Shown here piece by piece: positions 9,006-17,252 of a stretch of DNA of 49,015 nt (position 1 is its first letter; every line of letters begins with the position of its first letter). The notes below the pieces were generated by a model. It was not told the origin of the DNA. It made no database searches and was given only the letters and a program-made list of their open reading frames with translations. The stretch is from assembly GCA_024636635.1 (NCBI GenBank), contig JAGXGV010000004.1, positions 1 through 49,015 on the forward strand, written 5' to 3'. This stretch comes from Puniceibacterium sp. (GTDB taxonomy: Bacteria > Pseudomonadota > Alphaproteobacteria > Rhodobacterales > Rhodobacteraceae). A program made the position numbers and the translations under genes.

Positions 9006-10010
9006 TCAGCCCATTGCATGGCGCCAGCTGGCCGAATAGCCGCCAGTCACGTGATGTTCGAGTTGCCGTTCAATATCGCCCAGCAGCGACGAGGCGCCAA
9101 AGCGGAACAGGTCAGGACGCAACCAGCGGTCGCCCAGTTCGTCCTTGATCAGCGCCAGATAGATCAGCGCATCCTTGGCCTTCGAGATGCCCCCGGCGGG
9201 TTTGTACCCGATGCGACTCCCCGTCGCCGCATGGTAGTCGCGGATCGCGCGCAACATCACCAGCGTCACCGGCAAGGTCGCATTGACCGGCTCTTTCCCG
9301 GTCGAGGTCTTGATGAAATCGGCCCCCGCCATCATGCACACCAGCGACGCGCGCGCGACATTCTGCAAGGTCCCCAGCTCTCCGGTCGCAAGGATTGCCT
9401 TGACATGCGCTGCACCGCAGGCGTCACGAAAGGCGCGCATCTCGTCATAAAGCGCCTGCCAGTTCCCGGTCAGCACATGCCGACGGGAAATCACGATGTC
9501 GATCTCGGCCGCCCCCGCCGCCACGCTTTCGCCAATCTCGGCCACCCGCAGATGGAACGGCGACAGTCCGGCGGGAAAGCCTGTGGACACCGCCGCCACC
9601 GGAATGCCCGATCCGTCCAGCGCCGCCACCGCAGGGGCGATCATGTCGTGATAGACGCAGACCGCCCCCACCGTCAGCCCCGGCAGGCCCAGCGCGTCCA
9701 GCAGATCCGCCCGGACCGGCTGGCGAGCCTTGGCGCACAGACGCTGAACCCGGCCCACCGTGTCATCCCCGGCCAGGGTCGTCAGGTCGATACAGGACAC
9801 GGCGCGGGCCAGCCAGGCCGCCTGCCAGTCCTTCTTGACCGACCGCCGTCCAGGCAGCGTCGCCGCCCGCCGCTCGATCGCCGACCGGTTGGCGGTGGCG
9901 CGCATTACCTGGTCAAGGTCCAGCGGCATCCCCAGATTGCGCGGCTCGACCGTCTGCGCAAGCATCCTGCCAGACGCGCGCCCCGTCTGCGCCATCCCGA
10001 CTTCGCGCAT
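9006..10010 (-). CDS. deoC: Deoxyribose-phosphate aldolase
   Basis: DeoC splits 2-deoxyribose-5-phosphate into acetaldehyde and glyceraldehyde-3-phosphate. The TIM-barrel motifs are present: the Schiff-base lysine in ADFIKTSTGK and the second lysine in GYKPAGGIS. The length (334 aa) resembles the longer DERA-like class rather than the ~260-aa E. coli enzyme. ATG 10010 (MREVGMAQ) has GGAGG six to seven bases upstream; a frame open to 10187 would add 59 low-complexity residues without a ribosome site and was rejected. It is the first gene of a two-gene unit with the aldehyde dehydrogenase and is divergent from the metal transporter. Confidence 0.94.
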   Translation of the reverse strand: MREVGMAQTGRASGRMLAQTVEPRNLGMPLDLDQVMRATANRSAIERRAATLPGRRSVKKDWQAAWLARAVSCIDLTTLAGDDTVGRVQRLCAKARQPVRADLLDALGLPGLTVGAVCVYHDMIAPAVAALDGSGIPVAAVSTGFPAGLSPFHLRVAEIGESVAAGAAEIDIVISRRHVLTGNWQALYDEMRAFRDACGAAHVKAILATGELGTLQNVARASLVCMMAGADFIKTSTGKEPVNATLPVTLVMLRAIRDYHAATGSRIGYKPAGGISKAKDALIYLALIKDELGDRWLRPDLFRFGASSLLGDIERQLEHHVTGGYSASWRHAMG

Positions 10011-10135
10011 GTCATTCCTCCGCCAATGGCACTGTTTGGGCTGACTGTGGCGGCGCAGGCCCGCAATTTCAAGCGCAACACCACGCCACCTGCTACCCGG
10101 ACGGGCAGGACGGCGCCTGATCCCCACCACGATAA

Positions 10136-10150
10136 TGCGAATTATTCGCA
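10136..10150. promoter_or_regulatory. Fur/Mur-family operator palindrome
   Basis: TGCGAATTATTCGCA is a perfect 7-1-7 inverted repeat, the geometry bound by Fur-family repressors. It lies about 60 bp upstream of a manganese-type ABC importer. Alphaproteobacterial Mur/Fur proteins control sit/mnt operons, so manganese-responsive repression is the likely function. It sits just before the candidate -35 box at 10157. Confidence 0.65.
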
Positions 10151-10156
10151 ATACAC

Positions 10157-10187
10157 TTGACGTTTTGAGAATGCCTCGCATATTCAA
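10157..10187 (+). promoter_or_regulatory. Candidate promoter with second inverted repeat
   Basis: TTGACG (10157-10162) and TATTCA (10181-10186) are 18 bases apart. The spacer and -10 are covered by an imperfect inverted repeat at 10165-10187 with arms TTGA..ATGC and GCAT..TCAA. It may be a second operator that blocks RNA polymerase directly. Seen by eye only. Confidence 0.4.
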
Positions 10188-10211
10188 CCCAAGACATCAG
10201 GACATTTACGT

Positions 10212-11171
10212 ATGCACACAGACCGCCGCTCGCTCCTCCTGGGCCTTGCCGGAACGGCCCTTCTGCCGCAGGCTGCGTTTGCGCAGGACATGCTCGCGGT
10301 CACCGCGACCACCGGCATGATTGCCGATGCGGCCCGCCACATCGGCGGTGACGCCGTAAAGGTGGTCGCGCTGATGGGGGCCGGCGTCGATCCGCACAGC
10401 TACCGGCAGACCCGCAGCGACATCGTATCGCTGCTGCGTGCCGATCTTGTGCTCTGGAACGGGCTCTATCTCGAGGCGCAAATGGAAGAGTTCCTGCTGC
10501 GCCTCGCCGACCGCTCCGCCGTGACCGCCATCGGCGAATCCATTCCCAAGGATCAGTTGCTGCACCACGCCGACTACGACGCCCGCCCCGATCCGCATAT
10601 CTGGATGGTGCCCGACATCTGGCGCCTCGCCGTCCTGTCCGCTCGCGACGCCATGACCGCTGTGCGCCCCGACCTTGCCGCCACCTTCGATACCAATACC
10701 ACGGCCTACCTGGCGCAGATCGACACGCTCGCGGTCTATGCGGACAACACCCTGTCGACGATCCCCGAAGACAGGCGCGTTCTGGTCACCGCCCATGATG
10801 CCTTTGGCTATTTTGGACGCCGCTACGGGTTCGAGGTGCTTGGAATCCAGGATATCTCGACCGAATCCGAAGCCGGGCTGCAACGCATCGGTGCCCTTGT
10901 CGATACCCTTGTCAGCCGCCGGATCGAGGCGGTTTTTGTCGAAACCTCGGTGTCAGACCGCAATATCCGCGCCCTGATCGAAGGCGCCGCCGCACAGGGC
11001 CACACGGTCCGGATCGGAGGCGAGCTCTACTCGGATGCCATGGGCGAACCGGGCACCTACGAAGGCACCTATGTCGGCATGATCGACCACAACGTGACCG
11101 TGATCGCGCGCGCCCTTGGTGCGGACATCCCCGCCACCGGCATGACGGGCCGACTGCGGGACATCACATGA
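10212..11171 (+). CDS. sitA: Manganese-type ABC transporter substrate-binding protein
   Basis: This is a periplasmic cluster A-I metal-binding protein (TroA/SitA/ZnuA superfamily), 319 aa. It has an N-terminal signal with a twin-arginine-like RR near residue 5 and a likely cleavage after AFA. Metal ligands fit the Mn/Fe set His-His-Glu-Asp: H62 in DPHSY, H129 in DPHIW, a Glu in ISTESEAG (218 or 220) and D275 in LYSDAMG. There is no long His-rich loop as in ZnuA, which argues for manganese rather than zinc. The stop overlaps the next start by four bases (ATGA). The order SBP-ATPase-permease-permease is that of sitABCD. The gene symbol is by analogy. Confidence 0.88.
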   Translation: MHTDRRSLLLGLAGTALLPQAAFAQDMLAVTATTGMIADAARHIGGDAVKVVALMGAGVDPHSYRQTRSDIVSLLRADLVLWNGLYLEAQMEEFLLRLADRSAVTAIGESIPKDQLLHHADYDARPDPHIWMVPDIWRLAVLSARDAMTAVRPDLAATFDTNTTAYLAQIDTLAVYADNTLSTIPEDRRVLVTAHDAFGYFGRRYGFEVLGIQDISTESEAGLQRIGALVDTLVSRRIEAVFVETSVSDRNIRALIEGAAAQGHTVRIGGELYSDAMGEPGTYEGTYVGMIDHNVTVIARALGADIPATGMTGRLRDIT

Positions 11172-11947
11172 CCCTTGCCCTGCCCCGGACCGCCCCCGAT
11201 CAAAGCCCGCTTGCCATCCGCGGCCTTACCGTGTCCTACGGCGAACAACCGGTGGTGTTTTCCATCGACATGACCGTACAGGATGGCGCCATGACGGCCA
11301 TCATCGGCCCCAACGGCGCGGGCAAGTCCACCCTGCTCAAGGCCGCCCTGAACATCGTCAAACCGCTTTCGGGCCGCATCACCGTTTATGGCCAGCCGCT
11401 GGCGCAGCAGGCCCACCGCATCGCCTACGTGCCCCAGCGCGCCTCTGTCGACTGGGATTTCCCGACCGAGGTGCTGGATGTCGTGCTGATGGGTCTCTAC
11501 CGCGACCTCGGCCTGCTGGGCCGTGTCCGTGCCCATCACATACGGCAGGCCCGCGACTGCCTCGCCCGCGTCGGGATGGAGGATTTTGCCGACCGCCAGA
11601 TCGGCCAGCTTTCGGGCGGCCAGCAGCAGCGGGTTTTCCTCGCGCGCGCACTGGCGCAGAAGGCCGATCTCTACCTGCTTGATGAACCCTTTGCCGGGGT
11701 CGATGCCGCCACCGAAAGTGCCATCATCGACGTACTCAAAAGCCTGCGCGCCGAGGGCAAGACCGTGGTCGCCGTCCACCACGACCTGTCCACCGTCAGG
11801 GCCTATTTCGACAACGTCTTCCTGATCAACCGCCGCAAGATGGGCGAAGGCCCTATCGCGGCGGCCTTTACCCCCGAAACGGTGCAGGCCACCTATGGCG
11901 GACGCCTGGCGGACGGGCAGATCAGCCAGCTGACCATGGGCGCCTAG
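11168..11947 (+). CDS. sitB: Manganese-type ABC transporter ATP-binding protein
   Basis: This 259-aa nucleotide-binding subunit energises metal import. It shows Walker A GPNGAGKST, signature LSGGQQQR, Walker B LYLLDEPFAGVD, and the H-loop VAVHHDL. It overlaps sitA by ATGA and is followed immediately by the first permease gene, so the three are one translationally coupled unit. Confidence 0.93.
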   Translation: MTLALPRTAPDQSPLAIRGLTVSYGEQPVVFSIDMTVQDGAMTAIIGPNGAGKSTLLKAALNIVKPLSGRITVYGQPLAQQAHRIAYVPQRASVDWDFPTEVLDVVLMGLYRDLGLLGRVRAHHIRQARDCLARVGMEDFADRQIGQLSGGQQQRVFLARALAQKADLYLLDEPFAGVDAATESAIIDVLKSLRAEGKTVVAVHHDLSTVRAYFDNVFLINRRKMGEGPIAAAFTPETVQATYGGRLADGQISQLTMGA

Positions 11948-13150
11948 ATGCTGCTTGACGCGCTGCTCCTCCAGATCGGCTACAACGCCACGCTGGTCAC
12001 CCTCGGCTCTGCCGCATTGGGACTGGCGGCAGGCGCGACGGGAACCTTCCTGTTCCTGCGCAAGCGATCGCTGGTCGCGGATGCCGTCAGCCATGCCACC
12101 CTGCCCGGCCTCGCGCTGGCCTTCATGCTCATGGTCGCGCTGGGGGGCGACGGGCGCAATCTGGCGGGCCTCATGGCCGGATCGGCGCTGTCCGCCTGGA
12201 TCGGCCTGCTCAGCGTCTCGTGGCTTACCCGGCGCACACGGCTGGCCGAGGATGCCGCAATCGGCGCCGTCCTGTCGGTCTTCTTCGGCTTCGGCATCGT
12301 GCTTCTGACCGTGGTGCAGACCCTGTCGGCGGGCCGTCAGGCGGGACTGGAAAGCTTCCTGCTCGGCTCGACCGCCGGGATGCTGTTCAGCGACGCCATC
12401 CTGATCGCGGCCGGAGGGCTGCTGGTGCTGGCCTCTGCCCTTGCCCTGCGCCGCCCGCTGCTGATGGTGGCCTTCGACCCCGGCTTTGCCGAAACGCAGG
12501 GCATCGACATCCACCGCATGGACCTGGCCATCATGACGCTGGTCATGGCAATCACGGTCGTGGGGCTCAAGGTCGTCGGCCTGATCCTGATCGTCGCCCT
12601 GTTGATCATCCCTGCCGCAACCGCGCGGTTCTGGTCCAATCGCGCCGACCGCGTCGTGCTGCTTGCCGGGCTCTTCGGCGGACTTTCGGGCTACATCGGC
12701 GCGGCCATATCCGCCACCGCGCCCGGCCTGCCCACCGGCCCGATCATCGTGCTCACCGGGTTTGCCGTCTTCACCGCCTCGCTGCTGCTCGCGCCAGGGC
12801 GCGGCGTGCTGTCGGCCGCCCTGCGCCACCGTTCCCACCAGCGCCAGGTCCACCTCCGCCAGGGCCTGCTCGCGCTCGCCCAGGATCAACCGGTGTACGA
12901 GGCACTGACCCGCCGCCTGCTGCGCCGCAACGGCCTGCAGCGTGCCGACGGCGTCCCCACCTCCGAAGGCCACAGCCGCGCCGCCGCCGCCCTGCGGGAC
13001 GAAACCCGCTGGCAGGCCCTGCGCTCCAGCGCGCATCTCTCGGAACTTTCGGCGCGCGATGACGGCCTCACGCTGATCCTCGACGTGCTCACCCCCGACC
13101 AGATCGCCGAACTCGACCGCCGCATCGCCACTGCGCCGGGGACCGCGTGA
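11948..13150 (+). CDS. sitC: Manganese-type ABC transporter permease with C-terminal cytoplasmic extension
   Basis: Residues about 1-285 form the usual ABC-3 family membrane domain with eight or more hydrophobic helices. The protein then goes on for roughly 110 residues that are hydrophilic and arginine-rich. This tail, including LRRNGLQRADG, PTSEGHSRAAAAL and a final DVLTPDQIAELDRRIA, looks like a small winged-helix or DtxR-like cytoplasmic domain. Such tails occur in some manganese permeases and may sense metal or interact with the ATPase; that role is inference. The start directly follows the sitB stop. The stop overlaps the next start by four bases. Confidence 0.88.
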   Translation: MLLDALLLQIGYNATLVTLGSAALGLAAGATGTFLFLRKRSLVADAVSHATLPGLALAFMLMVALGGDGRNLAGLMAGSALSAWIGLLSVSWLTRRTRLAEDAAIGAVLSVFFGFGIVLLTVVQTLSAGRQAGLESFLLGSTAGMLFSDAILIAAGGLLVLASALALRRPLLMVAFDPGFAETQGIDIHRMDLAIMTLVMAITVVGLKVVGLILIVALLIIPAATARFWSNRADRVVLLAGLFGGLSGYIGAAISATAPGLPTGPIIVLTGFAVFTASLLLAPGRGVLSAALRHRSHQRQVHLRQGLLALAQDQPVYEALTRRLLRRNGLQRADGVPTSEGHSRAAAALRDETRWQALRSSAHLSELSARDDGLTLILDVLTPDQIAELDRRIATAPGTA

Positions 13151-14055
13151 TGGGCGACGAATTCGTCATCCTCTCGCTTGCGCCGCTGCTGATCGGCATC
13201 TGTGCAGCCGTCGCCTGCGCCCTGCCCGGCAACTTCCTGCTGCTGCGCCGCCAGGCCCTGATCGGCGATGCCATCAGCCATGTCGTGCTGCCCGGGATCG
13301 TCGTCGCCTTCCTTGTGACAGGCCGGATCGCCGCCTGGCCGATGATGCTGGGGGCTGCCTGCGCCGCTCTCGTTGCCGTGCTCCTGATCGAGACGATCCG
13401 CCGCCTTGGCCGCGTCGACGCCGGCACCGCCATGGGCGTCATCTTCACCTCGATGTTCGCCGCCGGGGTTCTCCTGCTCGAACAATCCGACACCTCGTCG
13501 GTACATCTCGATGTGGAACACGCCCTCTACGGCAATCTCGAAAGCCTGATCTGGCTCGACGCAACGGGCTGGTCCTCGCTGCTCGACCCCCGGGCGCTTG
13601 CCGGCCTGCCACCCGAACTGCCCCGCATGGCGCTGACCCTGCTGGCGGTCTCCGTCGCCATCCGGATCTTCTGGCGGCCGCTGAAGCTTGCCACCTTCGA
13701 CGAAGGTTTTGCCCGCACGCTCGGCATCCCCGTGCAAGTGCTCAGCCTCGGCCTCGTCGTCACCGCCGCCATCGCCGCCGTCGCCGCCTTCGACGCGGTC
13801 GGCTCGATCATCGTGATCGCCATGTTCATCTGCCCGCCCGCAGCCGCGCGCATGATGACCAACCGCCTCTCGGCCCAGATCTGCTGGAGCGTGGCCTTCG
13901 CCACCCTCTCGGCCATCCTCGGCTATGTGCTGGCGGGCTACGGCCCGCTCTGGCTCGGCGGCACCGATGCGGTCTCGGCGGCCGGCATGATCGCCACGGT
14001 GTCCGGCCTCATCCTGGCCGGTGTCGCCGTCATCGGGCCGCACCGCACCGCCTGA
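13147..14055 (+). CDS. sitD: Manganese-type ABC transporter permease
   Basis: This second ABC-3 family permease (302 aa) lacks the C-terminal extension of its partner. It has repeated hydrophobic helices and the conserved GDAISHVVLPGIV stretch near the N-terminus. It starts inside the end of sitC (overlap GTGATG/TGA) and is the last gene of the importer. Its stop is 138 bp before dnaE2. Confidence 0.9.
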   Translation: MMGDEFVILSLAPLLIGICAAVACALPGNFLLLRRQALIGDAISHVVLPGIVVAFLVTGRIAAWPMMLGAACAALVAVLLIETIRRLGRVDAGTAMGVIFTSMFAAGVLLLEQSDTSSVHLDVEHALYGNLESLIWLDATGWSSLLDPRALAGLPPELPRMALTLLAVSVAIRIFWRPLKLATFDEGFARTLGIPVQVLSLGLVVTAAIAAVAAFDAVGSIIVIAMFICPPAAARMMTNRLSAQICWSVAFATLSAILGYVLAGYGPLWLGGTDAVSAAGMIATVSGLILAGVAVIGPHRTA

Positions 14056-14163
14056 CCGCTTCTTCTTTTCACAAATACCCGTCTCCGGCCTCTCCCCGGG
14101 GACCGCCCTCCGCCGCCGCGACCCGACGGCGCAGCACGCAGCGACAGATGGGACTCAAATCCG

Positions 14164-14178
14164 GAACAAAAATGGAAC
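14164..14178. promoter_or_regulatory. LexA (SOS) box of dnaE2
   Basis: GAACAAAAATGGAAC matches GAAC-N7-GAAC exactly, the LexA target of alphaproteobacteria. It ends 15 bp before the dnaE2 ATG at 14194, so LexA bound here should block transcription. No clear Shine-Dalgarno lies between the box and the ATG. Confidence 0.8.
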
Positions 14179-14193
14179 ATACTGCGACTCACC

Positions 14194-17130
14194 ATGACCG
14201 CAGAACTGTCCATCACCTCGAACTTCACCTTCCTCACCGGGGCCTCCCACCCCGAGGAATACATGCGCCGTGCCGCCATGCTCGACCTCTCGGCCATCGC
14301 CATCGCCGACGACAATTCCGTCGCCGGCATCGTGCGCGCCCACACCGCCGGGCGCGAGATTGCCCGCCAGGTGGCGGAACGGCGGGCCTTCGACGCCGAA
14401 TACGGCCTCATCGGCCCCCCGGCGCCGCCCCACCTGCCGAAACCGCCCTCGGCCCCGATCCGCAACGTGCCCCGCCTGATCCCCGCCGCCCGCCTCGTCT
14501 TTGCCGAAGGGATCGAACTCACCGCTCTCGCCGCCACCCGCACCGGCTGGGCGCGGCTCTGTCGGCTGATCTCGTGCGGGCGGTTGCGCGCGGCCAAGGG
14601 GCGCTGCGACCTGCACCTGTCCGACCTTCTGGAAGATGCGGACGGGCTCGAACTGCTCCTGCACGGCCCGCAACACCCACAGACGATGCCGCCCGGCGCG
14701 GATGGATGGCTGCAACAGGCGCAACGGCTGACGCGCCGCCTTGGCGGGCAGATGCACCTTGTGCTTGCGCCGCATTATGACGGACAGGACGGGGCCCGGT
14801 GCGACGCCCTTGCCGCGCTCGCCAGACGCCTGAACCTGCCCACCGTCGCCTCGGCCTGCCCGCGCATGCACCACGGGCGGCGGCGGCGGCTGGCCGATGT
14901 GCTCAGCGCCATCCGCCTTGGCTGCCGCGTCGAACAGCTGGGGCATGCCGCACTTGCCAACAGCGAACTGCGCCTGCGCAGTGGCGCAGAGATGCGCGCC
15001 CTTCTGGGCCCCCACGCCGATGCCGTTTCCCGCGCGCAGGCACTGGCCGACCGCTGCACCTTTGACCTTGGCAGCCTGCGTTACGAATACCCCAGCGAAA
15101 TAGCACCAGGCGAAAACGGACAGGGCGAAACCCCGCCGCAGCGTCTGGCCCGGCTCGCCCATGCGGGGCTGAAATGGCGCTATCCCTACGGCGCGCCCGA
15201 CAAGGTGCGCACCATGCTCGCCCATGAGCTCGACCTGATCGGCCGCCTGAAATACGAACCCTATTTCCTGACCGTGCGCGACATCGTCGCCTTTGCCCGT
15301 GACCGCGGCATCCTGTGCCAGGGGCGGGGATCAGCCGCCAATTCCGTGGTCTGCTACGCGCTTGGCGTCACCTCGGTCAGTCCGGAAATCGGCACCATGG
15401 TCTTTGAACGCTTCGTGTCCGAGGCGCGGGACGAGCCGCCCGATATCGACGTCGATTTCGAACACGAACGCCGCGAAGAGGTGATCCAGCATATCTATGA
15501 ACGCTATGGCCGCCACCGTGCGGGCCTGTGTGCGACGGTGATCCACTACCGCGGCAAACGCGCCATCCGCGAGGTGGGCGCGGCGATGGGCCTGTCGCGC
15601 GACACCATCGGCGCGCTGTCCTCGCAACTCTGGGGGTTCTTTTCCACCAACGGGCTCGAAGATCAGCGGATGCGCGAAATCGGCCTGGACCCGGCCGACC
15701 GCCGTCTGCAAATGACGATGCAGCTGATCCACGAGATCATCGGCTTTCCCCGCCACCTGTCCCAGCATGTCGGCGGCTTCATCATCACCGAAGGGCGGCT
15801 GGACGAACTTGTCCCGATCGAAAACGCCAGCATGGAGGACCGCACCGTCATCTGCTGGGACAAGGACGACATCGATTCCCTGGGCATCCTCAAGGTCGAT
15901 GTGCTGTCGCTGGGGATGCTGACCTGCATCCGCAAGGCATTCGATCTGATGACCCAACACCACGGCAAGACCTATACCCTGGCCACCCTGCCGCCCGAGG
16001 ATCCGGTGGTCTACGACATGCTCTGCCGCGCGGATTCCGTCGGGGTCTTTCAGGTTGAATCCCGCGCGCAGATGAATTTCCTGCCCCGGATGAAGCCACG
16101 CAACTTCTATGATCTGGTGATCGAGGTGGCGATCATCCGCCCCGGCCCCATCCAGGGCGACATGGTGCATCCCTACATCCGGCGCCGGAATGGCGAAGAG
16201 GCGGTGTCGTTCCCGTCCGACGCGCTGGGGGCGGTGCTGGGCAAGACGCTGGGCGTGCCGCTGTTTCAGGAGCAGGCCATGCAGATCGCCATCATCGGCG
16301 CGAATTTCACCCCGACCGAGGCGGACCGGTTGCGCCGCAGCCTCGCCACCTTCAAGAAACACGGAAATGTCAGCGAATTCCGCGACCGTTTCCTGCGGGG
16401 GATGCGCACCAACGGCTATGATTCCGATTTCGCCGAACGCTGTTTCAGCCAGATCGAGGGGTTCGGCTCTTACGGCTTTCCAGAAAGCCATGCGGCCAGC
16501 TTTGCGCTGCTGGTCTATGCCAGTGCCTGGATCAAATGCCACCATCCCGGCCTGTTCGCCTGTGCGCTGCTGAATTCCCAGCCGATGGGCTTCTATGCCC
16601 CGTCGCAGATCGTGCGCGATGCCCGCGAACACGGGGTCGAGGTGCGCGCCGTCAGCATCAATGCCAGCTACTGGGACAATGCGATGGAATCCGACGGGCG
16701 TGGCGGGCTGGCCCTGCGCCTTGGGTTTCGCCAGATCAAGGGGTTGCGCGACGAGGATGCCGCCTGGATCTCTGCCGCGCGCGGCAACGGATACCTCAGT
16801 GTGCGGGATGTCTGGCGCCGTGCGGGCCTTGCCCCGCCAGTCCTCGCCCGGCTGGCCGAGGCGGATGTGTTTGCCGACATCGGCCTGACCCGCCGCGAGG
16901 CCCTGTGGGAGGCAAAGGCGCTGGCGGGCGACGCCCCTCTGCCGCTGTTCGCGAACGATATCGGCGGCGAGATGATCCATGAGCCCGCCGCCTGTCTGCC
17001 CGAAATGACCGAGGGCGAACAGGTGGTCGAGGATTACGTCGCCATGCGCCTGACCCTGCGCCGCCACCCGCTTGCCCTGCTGCGGCACCTGCTCACGCCG
17101 ACCGACGGGTCGCCGCCGTGGGGTTCCTGA
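14194..17130 (+). CDS. dnaE2: Error-prone DNA polymerase DnaE2 (ImuC), C-terminally truncated
   Basis: DnaE2 is the alpha-type polymerase of SOS mutagenesis. The PHP domain is at the N-terminus (SNFTFLTGASHPEEY). The polymerase acidic residues are present in PDIDVDFEHERREE (D417, D419) and KVDVLSLGML (D569), and the helix-hairpin-helix region follows. Family members are about 1,050-1,100 aa and end in an OB fold. This one stops at 978, just after the conserved HPLALLRHLL, with the odd tail TPTDGSPPWGS. From about 17103 another frame reads RRVAAVGFLTAV, which resembles the first OB strand before similarity ends. So both a frameshift and loss of downstream DNA are likely. imuA and imuB, its usual partners, are not in the window. 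The polymerase core looks intact, but function without the C-terminal domain is doubtful. Confidence 0.88.
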   Translation: MTAELSITSNFTFLTGASHPEEYMRRAAMLDLSAIAIADDNSVAGIVRAHTAGREIARQVAERRAFDAEYGLIGPPAPPHLPKPPSAPIRNVPRLIPAARLVFAEGIELTALAATRTGWARLCRLISCGRLRAAKGRCDLHLSDLLEDADGLELLLHGPQHPQTMPPGADGWLQQAQRLTRRLGGQMHLVLAPHYDGQDGARCDALAALARRLNLPTVASACPRMHHGRRRRLADVLSAIRLGCRVEQLGHAALANSELRLRSGAEMRALLGPHADAVSRAQALADRCTFDLGSLRYEYPSEIAPGENGQGETPPQRLARLAHAGLKWRYPYGAPDKVRTMLAHELDLIGRLKYEPYFLTVRDIVAFARDRGILCQGRGSAANSVVCYALGVTSVSPEIGTMVFERFVSEARDEPPDIDVDFEHERREEVIQHIYERYGRHRAGLCATVIHYRGKRAIREVGAAMGLSRDTIGALSSQLWGFFSTNGLEDQRMREIGLDPADRRLQMTMQLIHEIIGFPRHLSQHVGGFIITEGRLDELVPIENASMEDRTVICWDKDDIDSLGILKVDVLSLGMLTCIRKAFDLMTQHHGKTYTLATLPPEDPVVYDMLCRADSVGVFQVESRAQMNFLPRMKPRNFYDLVIEVAIIRPGPIQGDMVHPYIRRRNGEEAVSFPSDALGAVLGKTLGVPLFQEQAMQIAIIGANFTPTEADRLRRSLATFKKHGNVSEFRDRFLRGMRTNGYDSDFAERCFSQIEGFGSYGFPESHAASFALLVYASAWIKCHHPGLFACALLNSQPMGFYAPSQIVRDAREHGVEVRAVSINASYWDNAMESDGRGGLALRLGFRQIKGLRDEDAAWISAARGNGYLSVRDVWRRAGLAPPVLARLAEADVFADIGLTRREALWEAKALAGDAPLPLFANDIGGEMIHEPAACLPEMTEGEQVVEDYVAMRLTLRRHPLALLRHLLTPTDGSPPWGS

Positions 17131-17234
17131 CTGCGGTCATGACCATTCCCGACACGCCAGGCGCGGGGCGCGGACGGTGCCCCTGTTCGCACCGACGGAT
17201 CAGTCTGCCCTGCGGGATTTATGACCGCGGTCAT
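17128..17234. repeat. Pair of near-identical palindromes TGACYGCGGTCA
   Basis: TGACTGCGGTCA at 17128-17139 and TGACCGCGGTCA at 17222-17233 differ by one base; the second extends to the perfect palindrome ATGACCGCGGTCAT (17221-17234). They are 94 bp apart, in the gap between the convergent dnaE2 and cyclase genes. The dnaE2 stop codon is the TGA of the first copy. They may be regulator sites or a recombination scar. Confidence 0.6.
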
Positions 17235-17252
17235 AACTGTCCGCGACCCCGA

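Noticed and set aside
10136-10150. Zur (zinc) box reading of the palindrome
   Set aside because: The binding protein downstream lacks a His-rich loop and has His-His-Glu-Asp ligands typical of manganese, so a Mur/Fur site fits better. Zinc control is not fully excluded.
11069-13036. 655-codon open frame on the minus strand across the metal transporter genes
   Set aside because: It is a shadow of sitB/sitC in GC-rich DNA: glutamine-, histidine- and arginine-rich low-complexity sequence without any family motif, while the plus strand encodes clear ABC transporter proteins.
15331-17088. 585-codon minus-strand open frame within dnaE2
   Set aside because: The plus strand carries all DnaE2 catalytic motifs here. 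The minus frame is His/Gly/Asp-rich antisense sequence.
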